DNA from: Sceloporus undulatus
Lineage: Eukaryota > Chordata > Lepidosauria > Squamata > Phrynosomatidae
Direction: 5' to 3'
DNA: 64,000 bases
NCBI RefSeq assembly: GCF_019175285.1
Contig: NC_056527.1
Span: 113,862,230 to 113,926,229, forward strand
Shown here: piece after piece, positions 12,167 to 23,054 of the stretch
How the letters are laid out: each line of letters begins with the position of its first letter
How positions within the stretch are numbered: the stretch's first letter is position 1
The notes under the pieces: generated by a model
What the model was told of the DNA's origin: nothing
Database searches by the model: none
Seen by the model: the letters and a program-made list of their open reading frames with translations, nothing else
Program-made: the position numbers and the translations under genes

Positions 12167-12699
12167 TGAATTATCTTCCACAAGCATTTGCACATTCTGT
12201 CACACATACAGAAATTTTTAAAAATGCCACACGTCAAGAGACCGGTGTGAGAGGGGAGGCATGTTCCTCTCACTTCCCACCCACTGACCTAAATCCCTCC
12301 CCTGAACTTGACCCGATCATGACTGGGACCAAGTTAACATTTGCCAGCAGCAGGGAAGAAATGGATTTTCCAAAAAGAAACGGTAAATAATCAACTTTGG
12401 GGGAAATCGCTCTAAGGGGGATTTGCCCAGGATCGAGTGTGTAAGACCCTAGTTCTGATGTGTTTAAACTGGTGCCCGTGGGAACTTCCCACTTTTAATC
12501 CAGGTTACAATTCAGTACAAAAGGTAGTCTAAATGGCCCCCCAGTCAATCTTGCCTCACTTGGGCTTTTTCAGATCAGCCTGGTCCAAAGCAGTTTCAAT
12601 CAATTCAAGAAAACACCATTTCAGCAGCTTTGAATAAAGGCTGAAGCAAACCTAAAGCAAGTAAGTTGCTACAAACAACAAAGAGGGGAGAATTTCATA

Positions 12700-13290
12700 A
12701 ATAATTGCTGGATGCCAGGATGGCTTTCTGCTTTATTAAGGAATTTCTGTCTAGAAGCAACCAGAAAAAGTTCTCAAAAGCTTGTGCTCCGAAACTTGTT
12801 CTCCAACTGCACCCATTCCTTGACATCCTGGATGTAGCCATAGTGGTACATGCCTTCGACTACTGTAACATGTTCTGCTTGGGGCTGCCTTTGAAGACTG
12901 GTCAGAAACTTCAGCTGGTCCAAAGAGTTGTTGCCAGACTGTTAACTGGGGCAGGTTACAGAGACCACACAAGGCTCCTTTTGAAACAGCTTCACTGGCT
13001 TCCAGTTTGTTTCTAGATACAATTCAAAGGGCCAATTATGACCTATCAAGCTCTATATGTGGTCTAGGCTATTTGGCAGACTGTATCACCTTGTATGTAC
13101 TGGCCTGGGCTCTGGGATCATCAGGAGAGTCCCTTCTCTCAGCCCCACCACCATCACAAGCATGGTTGGTGAGGATGTGAGAGAGGACCTTCTTAGTGGC
13201 TTCCCCTAGACTCTGGAACTCCCTTCCCAAGGAGGCTTGAATGGCTTTTCTTTGACCTTCTTTTGGCAGGATAATACCTTTTTATTTTAT
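12700..13290 (+). mobile_element. L2-type LINE fragment
   Basis: It encodes a worn version of the same reverse-transcriptase tail as 7219..7797 (KLQLVQRVVARLLTG, YRDHTRLLLKQLHWLPVCF), on the plus strand. Confidence 0.7.
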
Positions 13291-13956
13291 TTTAAAAAAG
13301 AAACTAAAGAATGGGCTGGGGTGGTGTATTATTTTTAAATGTCCTATTAACTTTTTATTATTTTATTTTTATTATTTTAGACATGTTTATTACACCTCTC
13401 CTCTTCCACAAGAGGAACCAAAACCTTAAAAAAAAAATCTGACATGCAAAATTGGGGGGGAAAAGTTTAAAATTATATACTTTACATACATACAGCAATT
13501 TTTAGTAACTATAGACCAGAAAATGGAGACATTCTGGGTGTGTCACTGTAGTAAAACAAATTTTACAGAGCCAAAAAGCAATTCCATCAGCCTGAATAAA
13601 CTTCAGAATGTTGTACTTGGGCATTCTAGTGATTATGACCATCTTCTCTGAAGCTGGATTGAGCCAAGAGAAGCATGAATGCAATCTAACTTTGAGTCTA
13701 TCTCAGAATCAAGAATTCATAAATCTGAAACATCACTGGAAGGTCCATTCATTTCTCCCAATGCACTCTTAATTTTTGTACTTCCAGTTAGTTTGATATT
13801 GTGAGCCACACTGAGAAAATAACATTTTTACATGTATAGCAAAATTAATACTTGACTATCAGAAAGTCAAGTTCTCCAATCTGGGAACTTAGAAGACACT
13901 CCTTTACTGTAGAATTTGAACTTTGAAAACTGTACAAATTAAAGGCAACCATGGGC

Positions 13957-14300
13957 AGGATACAGACCACCCAAAAAGGGCAGTCTATCCATGCCTTGTT
14001 TTGCTGCGCAAGGGAGCCGTAGCAGACAAACTGAGCGGCTCCCTCATGCAGCAAAAAGAATCTGCAAAAAGTGGGTTCTTTCTGCGGCACGATTGTGATG
14101 CCACAATGTGCCAATGGTGCACTTGCGGCATCACAATGATGCCGGGATGTGCGGACACTAGGCGTCCATCGTGTCAAAAAAGCGGCACCCATATGTAAAA
14201 GGCGCTGCCATTTTGATGCCCCCGTCACATGCTAGGGGTGAGGCCATTATGGGCGGTGTGCCCTCAGCCAACCCCTAGCACGTGATGGGGGTGCATTTTA
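13957..14300. mobile_element. GC-rich hairpin-bearing repeat (family H)
   Basis: It begins GGATACAGACCACCCAAAAA. It has several internal inverted pairs (for example GGGAGCCGTAGC / GAGCGGCTCCC) and a CCATTTTGATGCCCCCGTCA segment. It is related to copies at 17707, 31673, 33209, 58026 and 59256. Confidence 0.5.
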
Positions 14301-15245
14301 GGCCCATCTGAAGAGGGCCATGGTTAGCAGCTTAAGATAAGAACATTTTAAAGGAACCATGTGGAATTCTTTTTTCACTAATTTTTCTCAAACAGCTAAA
14401 TATTAATGCTGCCTATATCTGTAAGTAAAAGATTGGGCCATTGAGTTAGTGATGCTCAGCAGCTGATGCAAGATTTTTCCCATGTTCCAGACGTAGAGTG
14501 TACTATCGAACAGGTACTCTTTGCTGTCAGTGGATCATCGAAGGAGAACACTAGAGCAGATGATGACTGATCTGTTCGACTATTTGCCTCAAGTAGTTGG
14601 TTCCTACTGGAACACTAGACAAAACCACAGACATTTCTTCTTGGCCAAGATTGCATGTGCATTTTTGCATGGCAAAAGGTACTGGTGATGCAGGCTTGAT
14701 GTTGGGCTTGAGAGTCCTTTAGATTGTGCTGTCTACAGCAACAGGATTGTTAATGTGAACTTTGAATCACTCTTGGATGAAGCAAATGCTTTGCCTTCAT
14801 CAAAACTCGTACATAGGCTTACCTTCCAGTTTATTGACAGTCAAAGTTCATGGCAGGAGAAATGTTTCACAGTGCATCAACTTTCTCAGATGCTGCATGA
14901 TATCTCTCTTGTGGTGAGTTGCTGTCAGCTTCTGGGACTTTCACTATTTTAACTGTGCTGTTCTTTTAAATTGTAAGCTGCTCTGAGCCTGTTTTTGGGG
15001 AGAAATGGGATACAAATAAATATAGCAACAACAAGAGTAGTTGAAGAAAAAATATTTATAACTTTTTATTTTATTTTATTTTATTCATACCCCACATTTG
15101 GGATGGCACATAACTCAAGGTGGTTTAAACAGAGATTGCAAAAAAGCAAAGCTAAAAGATATTTGACACAAGAGTTTAAAAACACAATAAATAACAGTTG
15201 TTAAAAAAAACCTACACTAAAACAATTCTAAGTAATCCTGCAACT

Positions 15246-15278
<33 letters not shown>

Positions 15279-15574
15279 TATTTAATAATTTCTGTCATTT
15301 TTTAAAGTGGTAAATTTTTCTTTTCTTTTTTTACACTGCTTAACAAACTTCAAAAATGACTTTTATATTTCCAAAAGAAAAATGGGTCAATTATGAAGTG
15401 ATAAGAAAATTCAATAGCATCATTTCATATTATTTCTCTAAGTATAGGAGAGAGAGAGAGAGACTTAGCCAAATGAATTGGGAACATGGACCATCTATGG
15501 ACTTAGGTGCTTAACTGAAAGACATGCACTAAAGAAGGAAAGGGAAAGAAGGAAGAAAGCAGTTAGTCTTAGGA

Positions 15575-16466
15575 TTATTTTTTCCTTATCAGCTGATTCC
15601 TGGTATTGAGCTCAGGTCTCAGTAACACAATGAAGAGCTTAGGGAGAAAAATGAAACCCAGCAATGCAGAACTAGAGGCCAAGATGGAGAAGATCTCCAC
15701 AGCCACCATGTATTTCCCTTTGGTGCTCAGGTAAGTGGGGACAAAAGACACCCAAACACTGCAAAAGACCAGCATGCTGAAGGTGATCAGCTTGGCTTCA
15801 TTAAAAGTATCAGGCAACTTCCTGGCCAAAAAAGCAACACTAAAGCTGATGATGGCCAGAAGTCCCATGTAGCTGAGGACAATGTAGAACATGACATCTG
15901 AGCCTTCATTGCATTGCATTAGGATCTCTCCCATCTGGGAGTGCATGTCCCATTCTGGGAATGAGGGAGAGGTGGCCAGCCAAAAGGCACAAATGAGAGT
16001 TTGAATGAGAGATGCAAGAAGAATGACTGAGACTGTCAAGTGCTTTCCTAACCATTTTCTCATCCTGTTTCCTGGCCTAGTAGCCATGAAGGCTAGAACT
16101 ACTGTCAGAGTTTTGGCCAAAACTGAAGAAACAGCAATAGAAAAAACAATGGCAAACAATGTTTGTCGTAGGATGCAAATGATAACCCCAGGCTTACCAA
16201 TGAAGAGCAAAGAAAGCAAAGGAGCAAAGAGAAGAGGAGGATACAAGTAATGGCCCAGTTATTGGCTTTAATGATGGGAGTATTCTTGTGCTGAAAGAAG
16301 CTCCATGTTATCACAAGGGTCAGCAGGGCAAAGAAAAGAACCATAGAAACCAAAACAATTCCCAAAGGCTCTTCAAAGGACATGTAGTTTACATATTTGG
16401 GAATACACTGATCTCGATTCTTGTTTGGATGCTGATCATACGGGCACTTGTTGCACTTTTCTGCAT
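15575..16466 (-). pseudogene. V2R gene B exon 6 (7TM), one frameshift
   Basis: The upstream part reads [17 protein letters not shown] and runs through helices 1-2. The downstream part resumes in another frame at [19 protein letters not shown] and runs through to [14 protein letters not shown] and a stop. The break is a 7-base loss at a GCAAAGA direct repeat near 16205..16217. Confidence 0.88.
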
Positions 16467-16573
16467 CTGGAAGAAGCAAAGATAGTATTTTTGATAATAA
16501 AAAAAACCCCTACATTTCCAAGTAACTGAGAGTGCCCAATATTCTCCACTATTTTTTTTAATGTAATGGAGTA

Positions 16574-16805
16574 CAGTCGGCCCTTCTTATACATGGATAT
16601 TTTATACACTGATTCAAGCATTCCTGGTTTGAAAATGTTCAAAGAATGTATACATTTCAAATATCAAACTTTGATTTTCCATTTTTTTTATAAGGGACAT
16701 AATTTTGCTATGTCATTATATTTAAAGGGACTTAAGCATCTACATATTTTTGTTATCCATGGGGGATCTTGGAACCAAACCCCAGCATATAACAAAGGTC
16801 CACTC
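16574..16805. mobile_element. Tigger-like (Tc1/mariner) MITE
   Basis: It begins CAGTCGGCCCTTCTTATACA after TA and ends GGTCCACTC before TA. It carries the typical CCATGGGGGATCTTGGAACC block. A piece of the same family is at about 17099..17155. It lies in intron 5 of gene B. Confidence 0.7.
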
Positions 16806-17170
16806 TACTACTTAGCTTATTAATTATTCATGTAGAGTATTTATACCCTGCTCTTTAGCCACAAATGTTCTCAGAGTGATTTACAGATTGCTAATTTCAC
16901 AGTTCCATGCCTTCCAGATGACACTCTTAAAAGACATGAAACAAAAAGTGAAGAGAATGACAGTGGGGATCAAGTTCACCAGGTACCGCCAGTTCTTCTC
17001 TTGATCCAAAGCCAGGGTAATAGCAGTTAAGATGTAGGGAGGGTCTTCATGTAGTTATATGTATGTGTGTGTATACTAAATGTTATATCGTTGCTCACAT
17101 CCATGGATATTTTGTCCATGAATTCAAGCATCCACTGCTTGAAAATATACAGGGTACTCTCTCAGCTTAC

Positions 17171-17297
17171 CTATCTGGTTTGAAATCATTCCTTCAGGAC
17201 ACTGTGGACAGTCATAACAACAAATCTCTTTTCCCTCATGCATGGTCTTGCTATGTCCAGGATGGCAAACCTCAACACATCTGGATTTGGGAGGCTT
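17171..17297 (-). CDS. V2R gene B exon 5 (cysteine-rich linker)
   Basis: This exon is 127 bases and intact. It encodes KPPKSRCVEVCHPGHSKT and then [18 protein letters not shown], with a GTAAGC donor. Confidence 0.92.
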
Positions 17298-17706
17298 CTG
17301 TGTAAAAAACACAGGGAAATGTATTGGGGGAGACCACCTATTTTTCTCTTATCCCGGTTCTGGGAAAATCTCTTATCAGTGAAGTCGAAGGCCAATTTGT
17401 GTATTGTTCTGTTATTGAATAGCAAGGTCTACAGGGTGTCTATTTACTTAATAATCCATTCTCTGTTGGGAATTCCCCTCACCCTGGGTGGTTTTCACTT
17501 GCATTTTCTAGGTCTTGATTTTGGTGTTTTGCAAGACTGGTAGCAACAGCAATAGCAAGTACATTTCAATCTGCTTATCAGTGCATTCAAGTACTCCCTA
17601 AGCAGTTTACAATGTGTAAGCTAATTGCCACCAACAAACTGGGTACACATTTTAGTGACTTCAGAAGGTTACAAGCCTGAGTCGAGTTTGAGCCCTTGGT
17701 AGCCAA

Positions 17707-18215
17707 ATTTTAGCCTGAGACAGACGGGCCAAAAGCACCATGCTGGTGCCGATACTAGGGTTAGAGAGGGCACTGTAACTGCACGCTCCCTAACCCTACT
17801 ACGTGTGGGTGCCACCATGATTGCGCCACCCCTCCCACATAGGGCACGCATCCATGACATGTCCTGTGTGGCGCATCCACAGGACATGTTGCACAGAACA
17901 TGTCACCGCACTGCTGGAGGGCGCTTATGAAGCCTTATCAGCAGTGCAGAAAGGAGCTGCGTTTCACAGCTCCTTTCTGCACATGCATCGCTGGCATGGC
18001 AATGACACGCCTGCACCAACGGAGTGCTGGTGGGCATGAAGCAGCAAGGGCACCCCTTTTCCGGGCCAAAGACAAGTGGCATTTTGCCGCTTCTCTTTGT
18101 CCTGGAAAAATGTCAGATTGGGGCCACAGGGCTGCACGTGCGGTTACTGTGGCCCCAATCCTGTGCTTCCAGGGGCAGCACAGACTCACCCCTTTTGGGC
18201 AAGGCTGTACAGCCC
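17707..18215. mobile_element. GC-rich hairpin-bearing repeat (family H)
   Basis: It contains a perfect 14-bp stem, GCAGAAAGGAGCTG (17946..17959) with its complement at 17967..17980. It also has a GATTGGGGCCACAG / CTGTGGCCCCAATC pair and an ACTAGGGTTAG / CTAACCCTA pair. It lies in intron 4 of V2R gene B. Confidence 0.55.
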
Positions 18216-18361
18216 CTTTGTTTATTTTAAGGGTTTCTTCTTTACTGTTGAAATTGTCTAGGTGTTTATGGATTTCAAAGGATTCTCGTGGATCTGTTCA
18301 ATGGGAATCCTTTGCACTTACATATCCCTGGCAAGATCAGAAAAATACTAGCTAATCATAC

Positions 18362-18589
18362 CTGCATAAACTTGTGATTCCACATAAGGAAATTTTGATG
18401 GATAAGGAAGTCTTTTCCTTCAGGAGCCCAGGGGTCACTCCATCCAATATGAGAGCTGTGCATGGACCGATTGGGGAAGGTGACTGTATTGAGGATATCA
18501 TATCCAGTTCCCAACTCCCCATTCTCATCAAAAAATATTTCTTTTCCAGCACTATTGTTGAAATGGATGTTTTTAAAGAAAGACTGAAA
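18362..18589 (-). CDS. V2R gene B exon 4
   Basis: This exon is 228 bases and open, [20 protein letters not shown] to WNHKFMQ. It has a GTATGA donor and a TTTTAG acceptor. Confidence 0.9.
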
Positions 18590-18710
18590 CTAAAAGGGAA
18601 TTGTAAAGTGGAATAAAAGAGGACCTTTTCTATTTGTGACCACACACATCAGTGGTGACCATTACAGAATGAGCAGAAGGTATTAGAGAAGGGCAAGAGA
18701 CACTTCCTAC

Positions 18711-19143
18711 CTGCCAGGGTTGGATGTTCTGAAGGTTCCATGTGGCTCCATCTCCCCATCCTTTATGCTTTGATCTAGAAGAAAGCTTGGCATGAAGAGC
18801 ATGGGCGATGGCATAAACAGCATTGTAGATGCTGTAACTCTGACCAGACATCCTCATTTCAAAGACAGATTTAGGAAGGCTGCTCAATTTCTCTTCCCCG
18901 GTACAGTTGATTCCATTGGGTTCATATAAATCATATTGGGGAAGAGAGCATTGAAAGGCACTAGTCCAAAGGACACCTGCAACATAATTTTCAGTTGGGT
19001 TTATTTTGCTAAGATATTGTTCATAGCCTTCTACTGTTTTTGCTGGAAATGCAAAGGACAGAGTGCCATTGAAAGTTTTGGGGGTGAAAGAATCCGTGTA
19101 GAATGTGGAGGTAAAATCCCACTGAGCGGTGATGATCCAAACC
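18711..19143 (-). CDS. V2R gene B exon 3, 3' half, cut by gap
   Basis: The sequence is open from [15 protein letters not shown] to NIQPWQ, with the GTAGGA donor at its end. The remaining 5' half falls in or beyond the N gap at 19144..19243. Confidence 0.88.
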
Positions 19144-19243
19144 NNNNNNNNNNNNNNNNNNNNNNNNNNNNNNNNNNNNNNNNNNNNNNNNNNNNNNNNN
19201 NNNNNNNNNNNNNNNNNNNNNNNNNNNNNNNNNNNNNNNNNNN
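19144..19243. other. Assembly gap (100 N)
   Basis: Exactly 100 N, the usual convention for a gap of unknown size. V2R exon 3 lies on both sides but in opposite orientation, so the join is suspect. Confidence 0.98.
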
Positions 19244-19507
19244 GTCCTTTGGACTAGTGCCTTTAAATGCTCTTTTCCCAAATATGATTTTTATGTAATC
19301 AATGCAACCAACTGTACTGGGGAGGAAACACTGAGCAGCCTCCCTGAATCTGTCTTTGGAATGAGGATGTCTGGTCAGAGTTACAGTATCTACAATGCTG
19401 TTTATGCCATCGCGCATGCTCTTCATGCCATGCTTTCTTCAAGATCAAAGCATAAAGGTTGGAGAGATGGAGCAATATGGAACCATCAAGATATCCAGCC
19501 CTGGCAG
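19244..19507 (+). CDS. V2R exon 3, 3' part (plus-strand copy)
   Basis: There are 88 open codons with NCTGEETLSSLPESVFGMRM and [20 protein letters not shown]. The donor is GTAAGA. The left end is the N gap. Confidence 0.9.
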
Positions 19508-20837
19508 GTAAGAAATGTCTCTTGCCAGTCTCTAATGGCCTTCTGCCCATTCTGTAATGGTCCTCGTGTGTGTGGTCACAAATAGGAAAAAGACCCCCTT
19601 TAAACCACTCTGGTGTCTCAGTACAGAATCTTCACTTGTAAATCCTTTGTTATGCCCAAGTTTGTAAGGGCAACCTGTTTAACCTGAGAGCGTGTAATGA
19701 AAACCTCTCCCTCTGTGGACCTATTCAGAGCAGGGCTGACACAGACATTGAGACACCACATTTGGTTTTAAACACCATGCATTTAACATTTATTAAATCA
19801 CAAAAGTAATATAAACATCAAGAGCTCTTTCACTCACACATTCATACAATACTCACTCACACTTTCCTTCCGCCGAACATTGATCAGGTGTTCTCGAAAG
19901 TTGGGGATGACACCTTTGCCGCGCGGTTGATGCCAACAAACTGGAGACGAAAGTCAAAGGTCTTTATACTTTTTCTTCTCTCTGGCTCTTGGCTGCTGAA
20001 GTCTTGCAATATTGTAGCCCATTACTCAATTTCCTCTTTTGGGAGGAGAGACAGGCTGTTCTGATCAGTCCGTGTTCAAAGCAGCTCGTTCTGTTCAAAG
20101 CACTCCATTGTCCTGTCACTTCCTCTTCATTGTGACACAGGAGATAAAGCACCTTCCCAGTCATAGGTCATCACAGCTCAGACTTTACTTGTCTCGGTTG
20201 CCAAATCCCTTCATCACATCAATGCTCTGCATCGGAACCATCTTGTTTGGCTCTTTAGCTTGGTTTAAAACACCATTCCTTGGTTCTTTGGCTCTTCAGC
20301 TCTGGGTTTAAGTCAGAACTCACACATTCTTCTTACACCTTAACAGCTCTTTACTTTCAATGCACTATGTACTCTGGCTGAGAATGCCAAGAGCCTGCAG
20401 GCCCCTTTCTGTGACTTTTTCATTTTCCTTGTATAGGTGCAAGATAGTAGGTGTTTTCTTGTATACAATGAAAGTCTATCACACATGATTAAGAAGGAAA
20501 GATATTACTAAGTACATAAGACATGAATTCCAGAAATTGCAAAGAAATCAAAGCAACGTTTTACTCCACCTGTACCTTGATTTTTTTTAACCTTCCAACT
20601 CCCTTCTAGATTCATTCTTTCTTGAAAAACATCCGTTTCAACAATAGTGCTGGAGAGGAAATATTTTTTGATGAGAATGGGGAGTTGGGAACTGGATATG
20701 ATATCCTCAACACAGTCACCTTCCTGAATCAGTCCATGCACAGCTCTCATGTTGGATGGAGTGATCCTCCATCTCCTGAAGGGAAGGACTTCCTTATCCA
20801 TCAAAATTCAATTTTATGGAATCACAAGTTTATTCAG
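19244..20837 (+). CDS. Partial V2R on plus strand (exon 3 end + exon 4), inverted duplicate of gene G
   Basis: Exon 3 is open from the gap to 19507 (VLWTSAFKCSFPKYDFY to QDIQPWQ), followed by a GTAAGA donor. Exon 4 is 20610..20837, 228 open bases, and ends FIQ before GTATGA. Between them a solo LTR (19648..20337) lies in the intron. The whole stretch 19244..21322 matches 36046..34006 on the opposite strand, including the LTR and its target duplication. This copy is clean where the other has many one-base losses. It is therefore probably the accurate version of the same locus, or a very recent inverted duplicate. No exon 5 or 6 follows: at 21322 the sequence joins the middle of another V2R exon 3. 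Confidence 0.85.
19648..20337 (-). mobile_element. Solo LTR of an endogenous retrovirus
   Basis: The 690-base element begins TGTAAGAAG on the minus strand and ends in CA. It has an AATAAA signal and is flanked by the 4-base duplication CCTT (19644..19647 and 20338..20341). A 4-base duplication fits a gammaretrovirus-like (class I) ERV. No internal region is present, so it is a fossil left by LTR-LTR recombination. The same insertion at the same site recurs at 34977..35655. Confidence 0.75.
20610..20837 (+). CDS. V2R exon 4 (plus-strand copy)
   Basis: The acceptor is CCCTTCTAG. There are 228 open bases, with [20 protein letters not shown] and [19 protein letters not shown]. The donor is GTATGA. 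Confidence 0.92.
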
Positions 20838-21327
20838 GTATGATTAGCTATTATTTTCCTTTTCTTGCCAGGCATGTGTAAATGCAAAGGATTCCTGTTG
20901 AGCAGATCCTTGAGAATCCTTTACTGAGACCATGTTAAATTGAACTTTACTGGTAAAATTATGCTAAAAAATGATTTGAAATGAAATACTAACCCATCCC
21001 TTGTTAAAAGATGCTCATTGTGTTGAATGCAAGCCCATGTACTGGATGCCCAAGCTGAGAAATCCTCTGTTGTTGATTGCTGTTAAATCAACTTTGTCTT
21101 ATTCCTACACTGTTAATAGTAGACTTTGAAAAACCCTGATCGTCAATTGCCATCAACTGCTCACATCTTGCAAACATAGGGCTCCGGCTTCCTTGGCTGG
21201 ATCAGTTTGACTATACTAATGTCCTGCTTTTTCCCCTGCTTCTGTGCATTTTTAGTGAGCACCCCCCTCCCTTGAGTCAATTCATCTTATGAAAAGTTCC
21301 AAATAAAAAGAGTTGTGTCATTCAGGC

Positions 21328-22078
21328 GCATTTTGGATGGACCTGGATTGGCCTCATTGTTTCAGATGATGACAGTGGGGAAGTTTTATTGAGGACACTC
21401 ATTCCTCAGCTACTCCAGAACAGCATTTGTCTTGCTTTTAAAGAAATCATTCCAATAGTGAAAGAGAATTGGATAGCAGCAGTGATAGAAGGAGGGGACG
21501 TTCATGATAAAATGGCAAGCATCCATTTTATTCTTTCATTGACTGATACCAATGTGATTCTTGTTCATGGGGATTCACAGTCGATGTTAGTCTTGCAACT
21601 GATTCTGATTTTCAATGAGGTTAAGAGAAATGAGCCAATAGAGAGGGTTTGGATCATCACCGCTCAGTGGGATTTTACCTCCATATTCTACAAGGATTCT
21701 TTCACCCCCAAAACTTTCAATGGCACTTTGTCCTTTGCACTACCAGCAAAAACAGTAGAAGGCTATGAACACTATCTTAGCAAAATAAATCCAACTGAAA
21801 ATTATGTTGCAGCTATCCTTTGGACTACTGCCTTTCACTGCTCTTTTCCCCAATATGATTTGTATGTAACCAATGCAACCTACTGTACGGGGGAGGAAAA
21901 ATTGAGCAGCCTTCCTGAATCTGTCTTTGATATGAGGATGTCTGGTCAGAGTTACAGTATCTACAATGCTGTTTATGGCATCGCACACGCTCTTCATGCC
22001 ATGTTTTCTTTAAGATCGAAACATAAAGGATGGGGAGATGGAGCCACATGGAACCTTCAGAACATCCAGCCCTGGCAG
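21328..22078 (+). pseudogene. V2R exon 3, 5'-truncated, plus strand
   Basis: The sequence is open from [18 protein letters not shown] to NIQPWQ, with the GTAGGA donor at 22079. The first roughly 40 codons of the exon are missing. The exon starts abruptly after intron-4 sequence of the preceding copy, with a few filler bases (21323..21327) at the join. Downstream intron 3 is recognisable up to an intact exon 4 acceptor (AG at 22511..22512), but exon 4 itself is not there. Either a deletion fused two genes or two contigs were joined wrongly. Confidence 0.82.
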
Positions 22079-22512
22079 GTAGGAAGAGCATCTTGCCCTT
22101 CTCTAATGCCCTTCTGTCCTTACTGTAATGATTCCCATTGATGTGAGTCATCAAGAATATGAAAAAGACCTCCTTTAAACCACTCTGGTGCCTGAATACA
22201 CTAACAGAAACTTCACTTGTGAATTATTAAGAGGTCTGGTATTTTCAAGGCACTATGTCCTTTAGCTGAGCATACCAATAGCCTGCAGACCCCTTTCTCT
22301 GTGCCTTTTTCACTTTCCTGGTATAGGTGCAAGATGCTAGGTGTTTTCTTGCATACAATGAAAGTCCATCACATGTGACTAAGAAGGAGGGAATTGTACA
22401 TTATATTACCAAGTACATAAGACATGAAGTCCACAAATTGCACAGAAATCAAAGTGATCCCTTTCTCTACCCCTGTCTTGATTTTTTGTTAACTTTCCAA
22501 CTCCCTTTCTAG

Positions 22513-22680
22513 GGATGTAAAGAATATTCTCCAAAATTCGAAAATTAGGAGAAAAATGGCAATTTCGAACATTTCTATTACAATCTGGAGAGGAGAAATT
22601 CTGAATAATTCTCTATCAATGAGTAAGAATATTGAGGCTAGTCATTTCGAAATGAGAGGGAGAGAAGAATCCTTCATCTG
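22513..22680. other. Unassigned AT-rich sequence replacing exon 4
   Basis: Straight after the exon 4 acceptor, where all sister genes read TTCATTC or similar, the sequence becomes AT-rich with ATTTCGAA-type words and runs into the gap. It matches nothing else in the window that I can recognise. It may be an inserted transposable element. Confidence 0.4.
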
Positions 22681-22780
22681 NNNNNNNNNNNNNNNNNNNN
22701 NNNNNNNNNNNNNNNNNNNNNNNNNNNNNNNNNNNNNNNNNNNNNNNNNNNNNNNNNNNNNNNNNNNNNNNNNNNNNNNN
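22681..22780. other. Assembly gap (100 N)
   Basis: Exactly 100 N. Gene orientation flips back from plus to minus across it. Confidence 0.98.
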
Positions 22781-23054
22781 AACTACCATGAGAAGCCAAA
22801 ATGAACAGCTGATGACAAATGATTGTCAGGATTTTTAAAGGTCTACTATTAACAGTGTAGGGATGAGACAAAGTTGACTTAACAGCAAAACTACAACAAC
22901 AAATGATTTCTCAGCTTGGTCTTCCACTACATGGGCTTCATTCAGCAGGATGTGCTTCTTTTACAAGACCTAGGAATAGGTTAGAATTTAATTGCAAATT
23001 ATTTTTAGCATAATTTTACCAGTAAAGAACAATGTAAACATGGTCTCAAATAAG

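Larger units (their letters stand above)
10514..15574. other. Intergenic, V2R A to V2R B
   Basis: No gene is seen. It contains a CR1 3' piece (11095..11300, minus), a GT run (11840..11871), a SINE piece (11873..11990), a minisatellite (12000..12166), an L2 piece (12700..13290), a GC-rich hairpin element (13957..14300), an L2/CR1-type 3' end (14941..15020) and a poly-T run (15248..15276). The gene A promoter should lie just right of 10513 but shows no clear box. Confidence 0.6.
15575..19143 (-). pseudogene. V2R gene B, partial (exons 3-6) with a 7-base deletion in the 7TM exon
   Basis: Exons are 18711..19143 (3' half of exon 3, cut by the 100-N gap), 18362..18589, 17171..17297 and 15575..16466. 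Exons 3-5 are open with good splice sites, and the linker keeps all the cysteines lost in gene A (PPKSRCVEVCHPGHSKT). Exon 6 is open at both ends, but the frame changes near 16205..16217, between LLCFLCS and LLFIGKPGV. There one copy of a directly repeated GCAAAGA is missing relative to genes A and G. A single slippage deletion in an otherwise clean gene means either a very young pseudogene, a segregating null allele or a base-call error. Exons 1, 2 and the 5' half of exon 3 are not on this side of the gap. It sits about 5 kb upstream of gene A's first exon, on the same strand. Confidence 0.85.

Noticed and set aside
11756-12390. Open frames over the 12 kb tandem repeat
   Set aside because: They come from a minisatellite whose unit lacks stops; the peptides are repeats of the unit.
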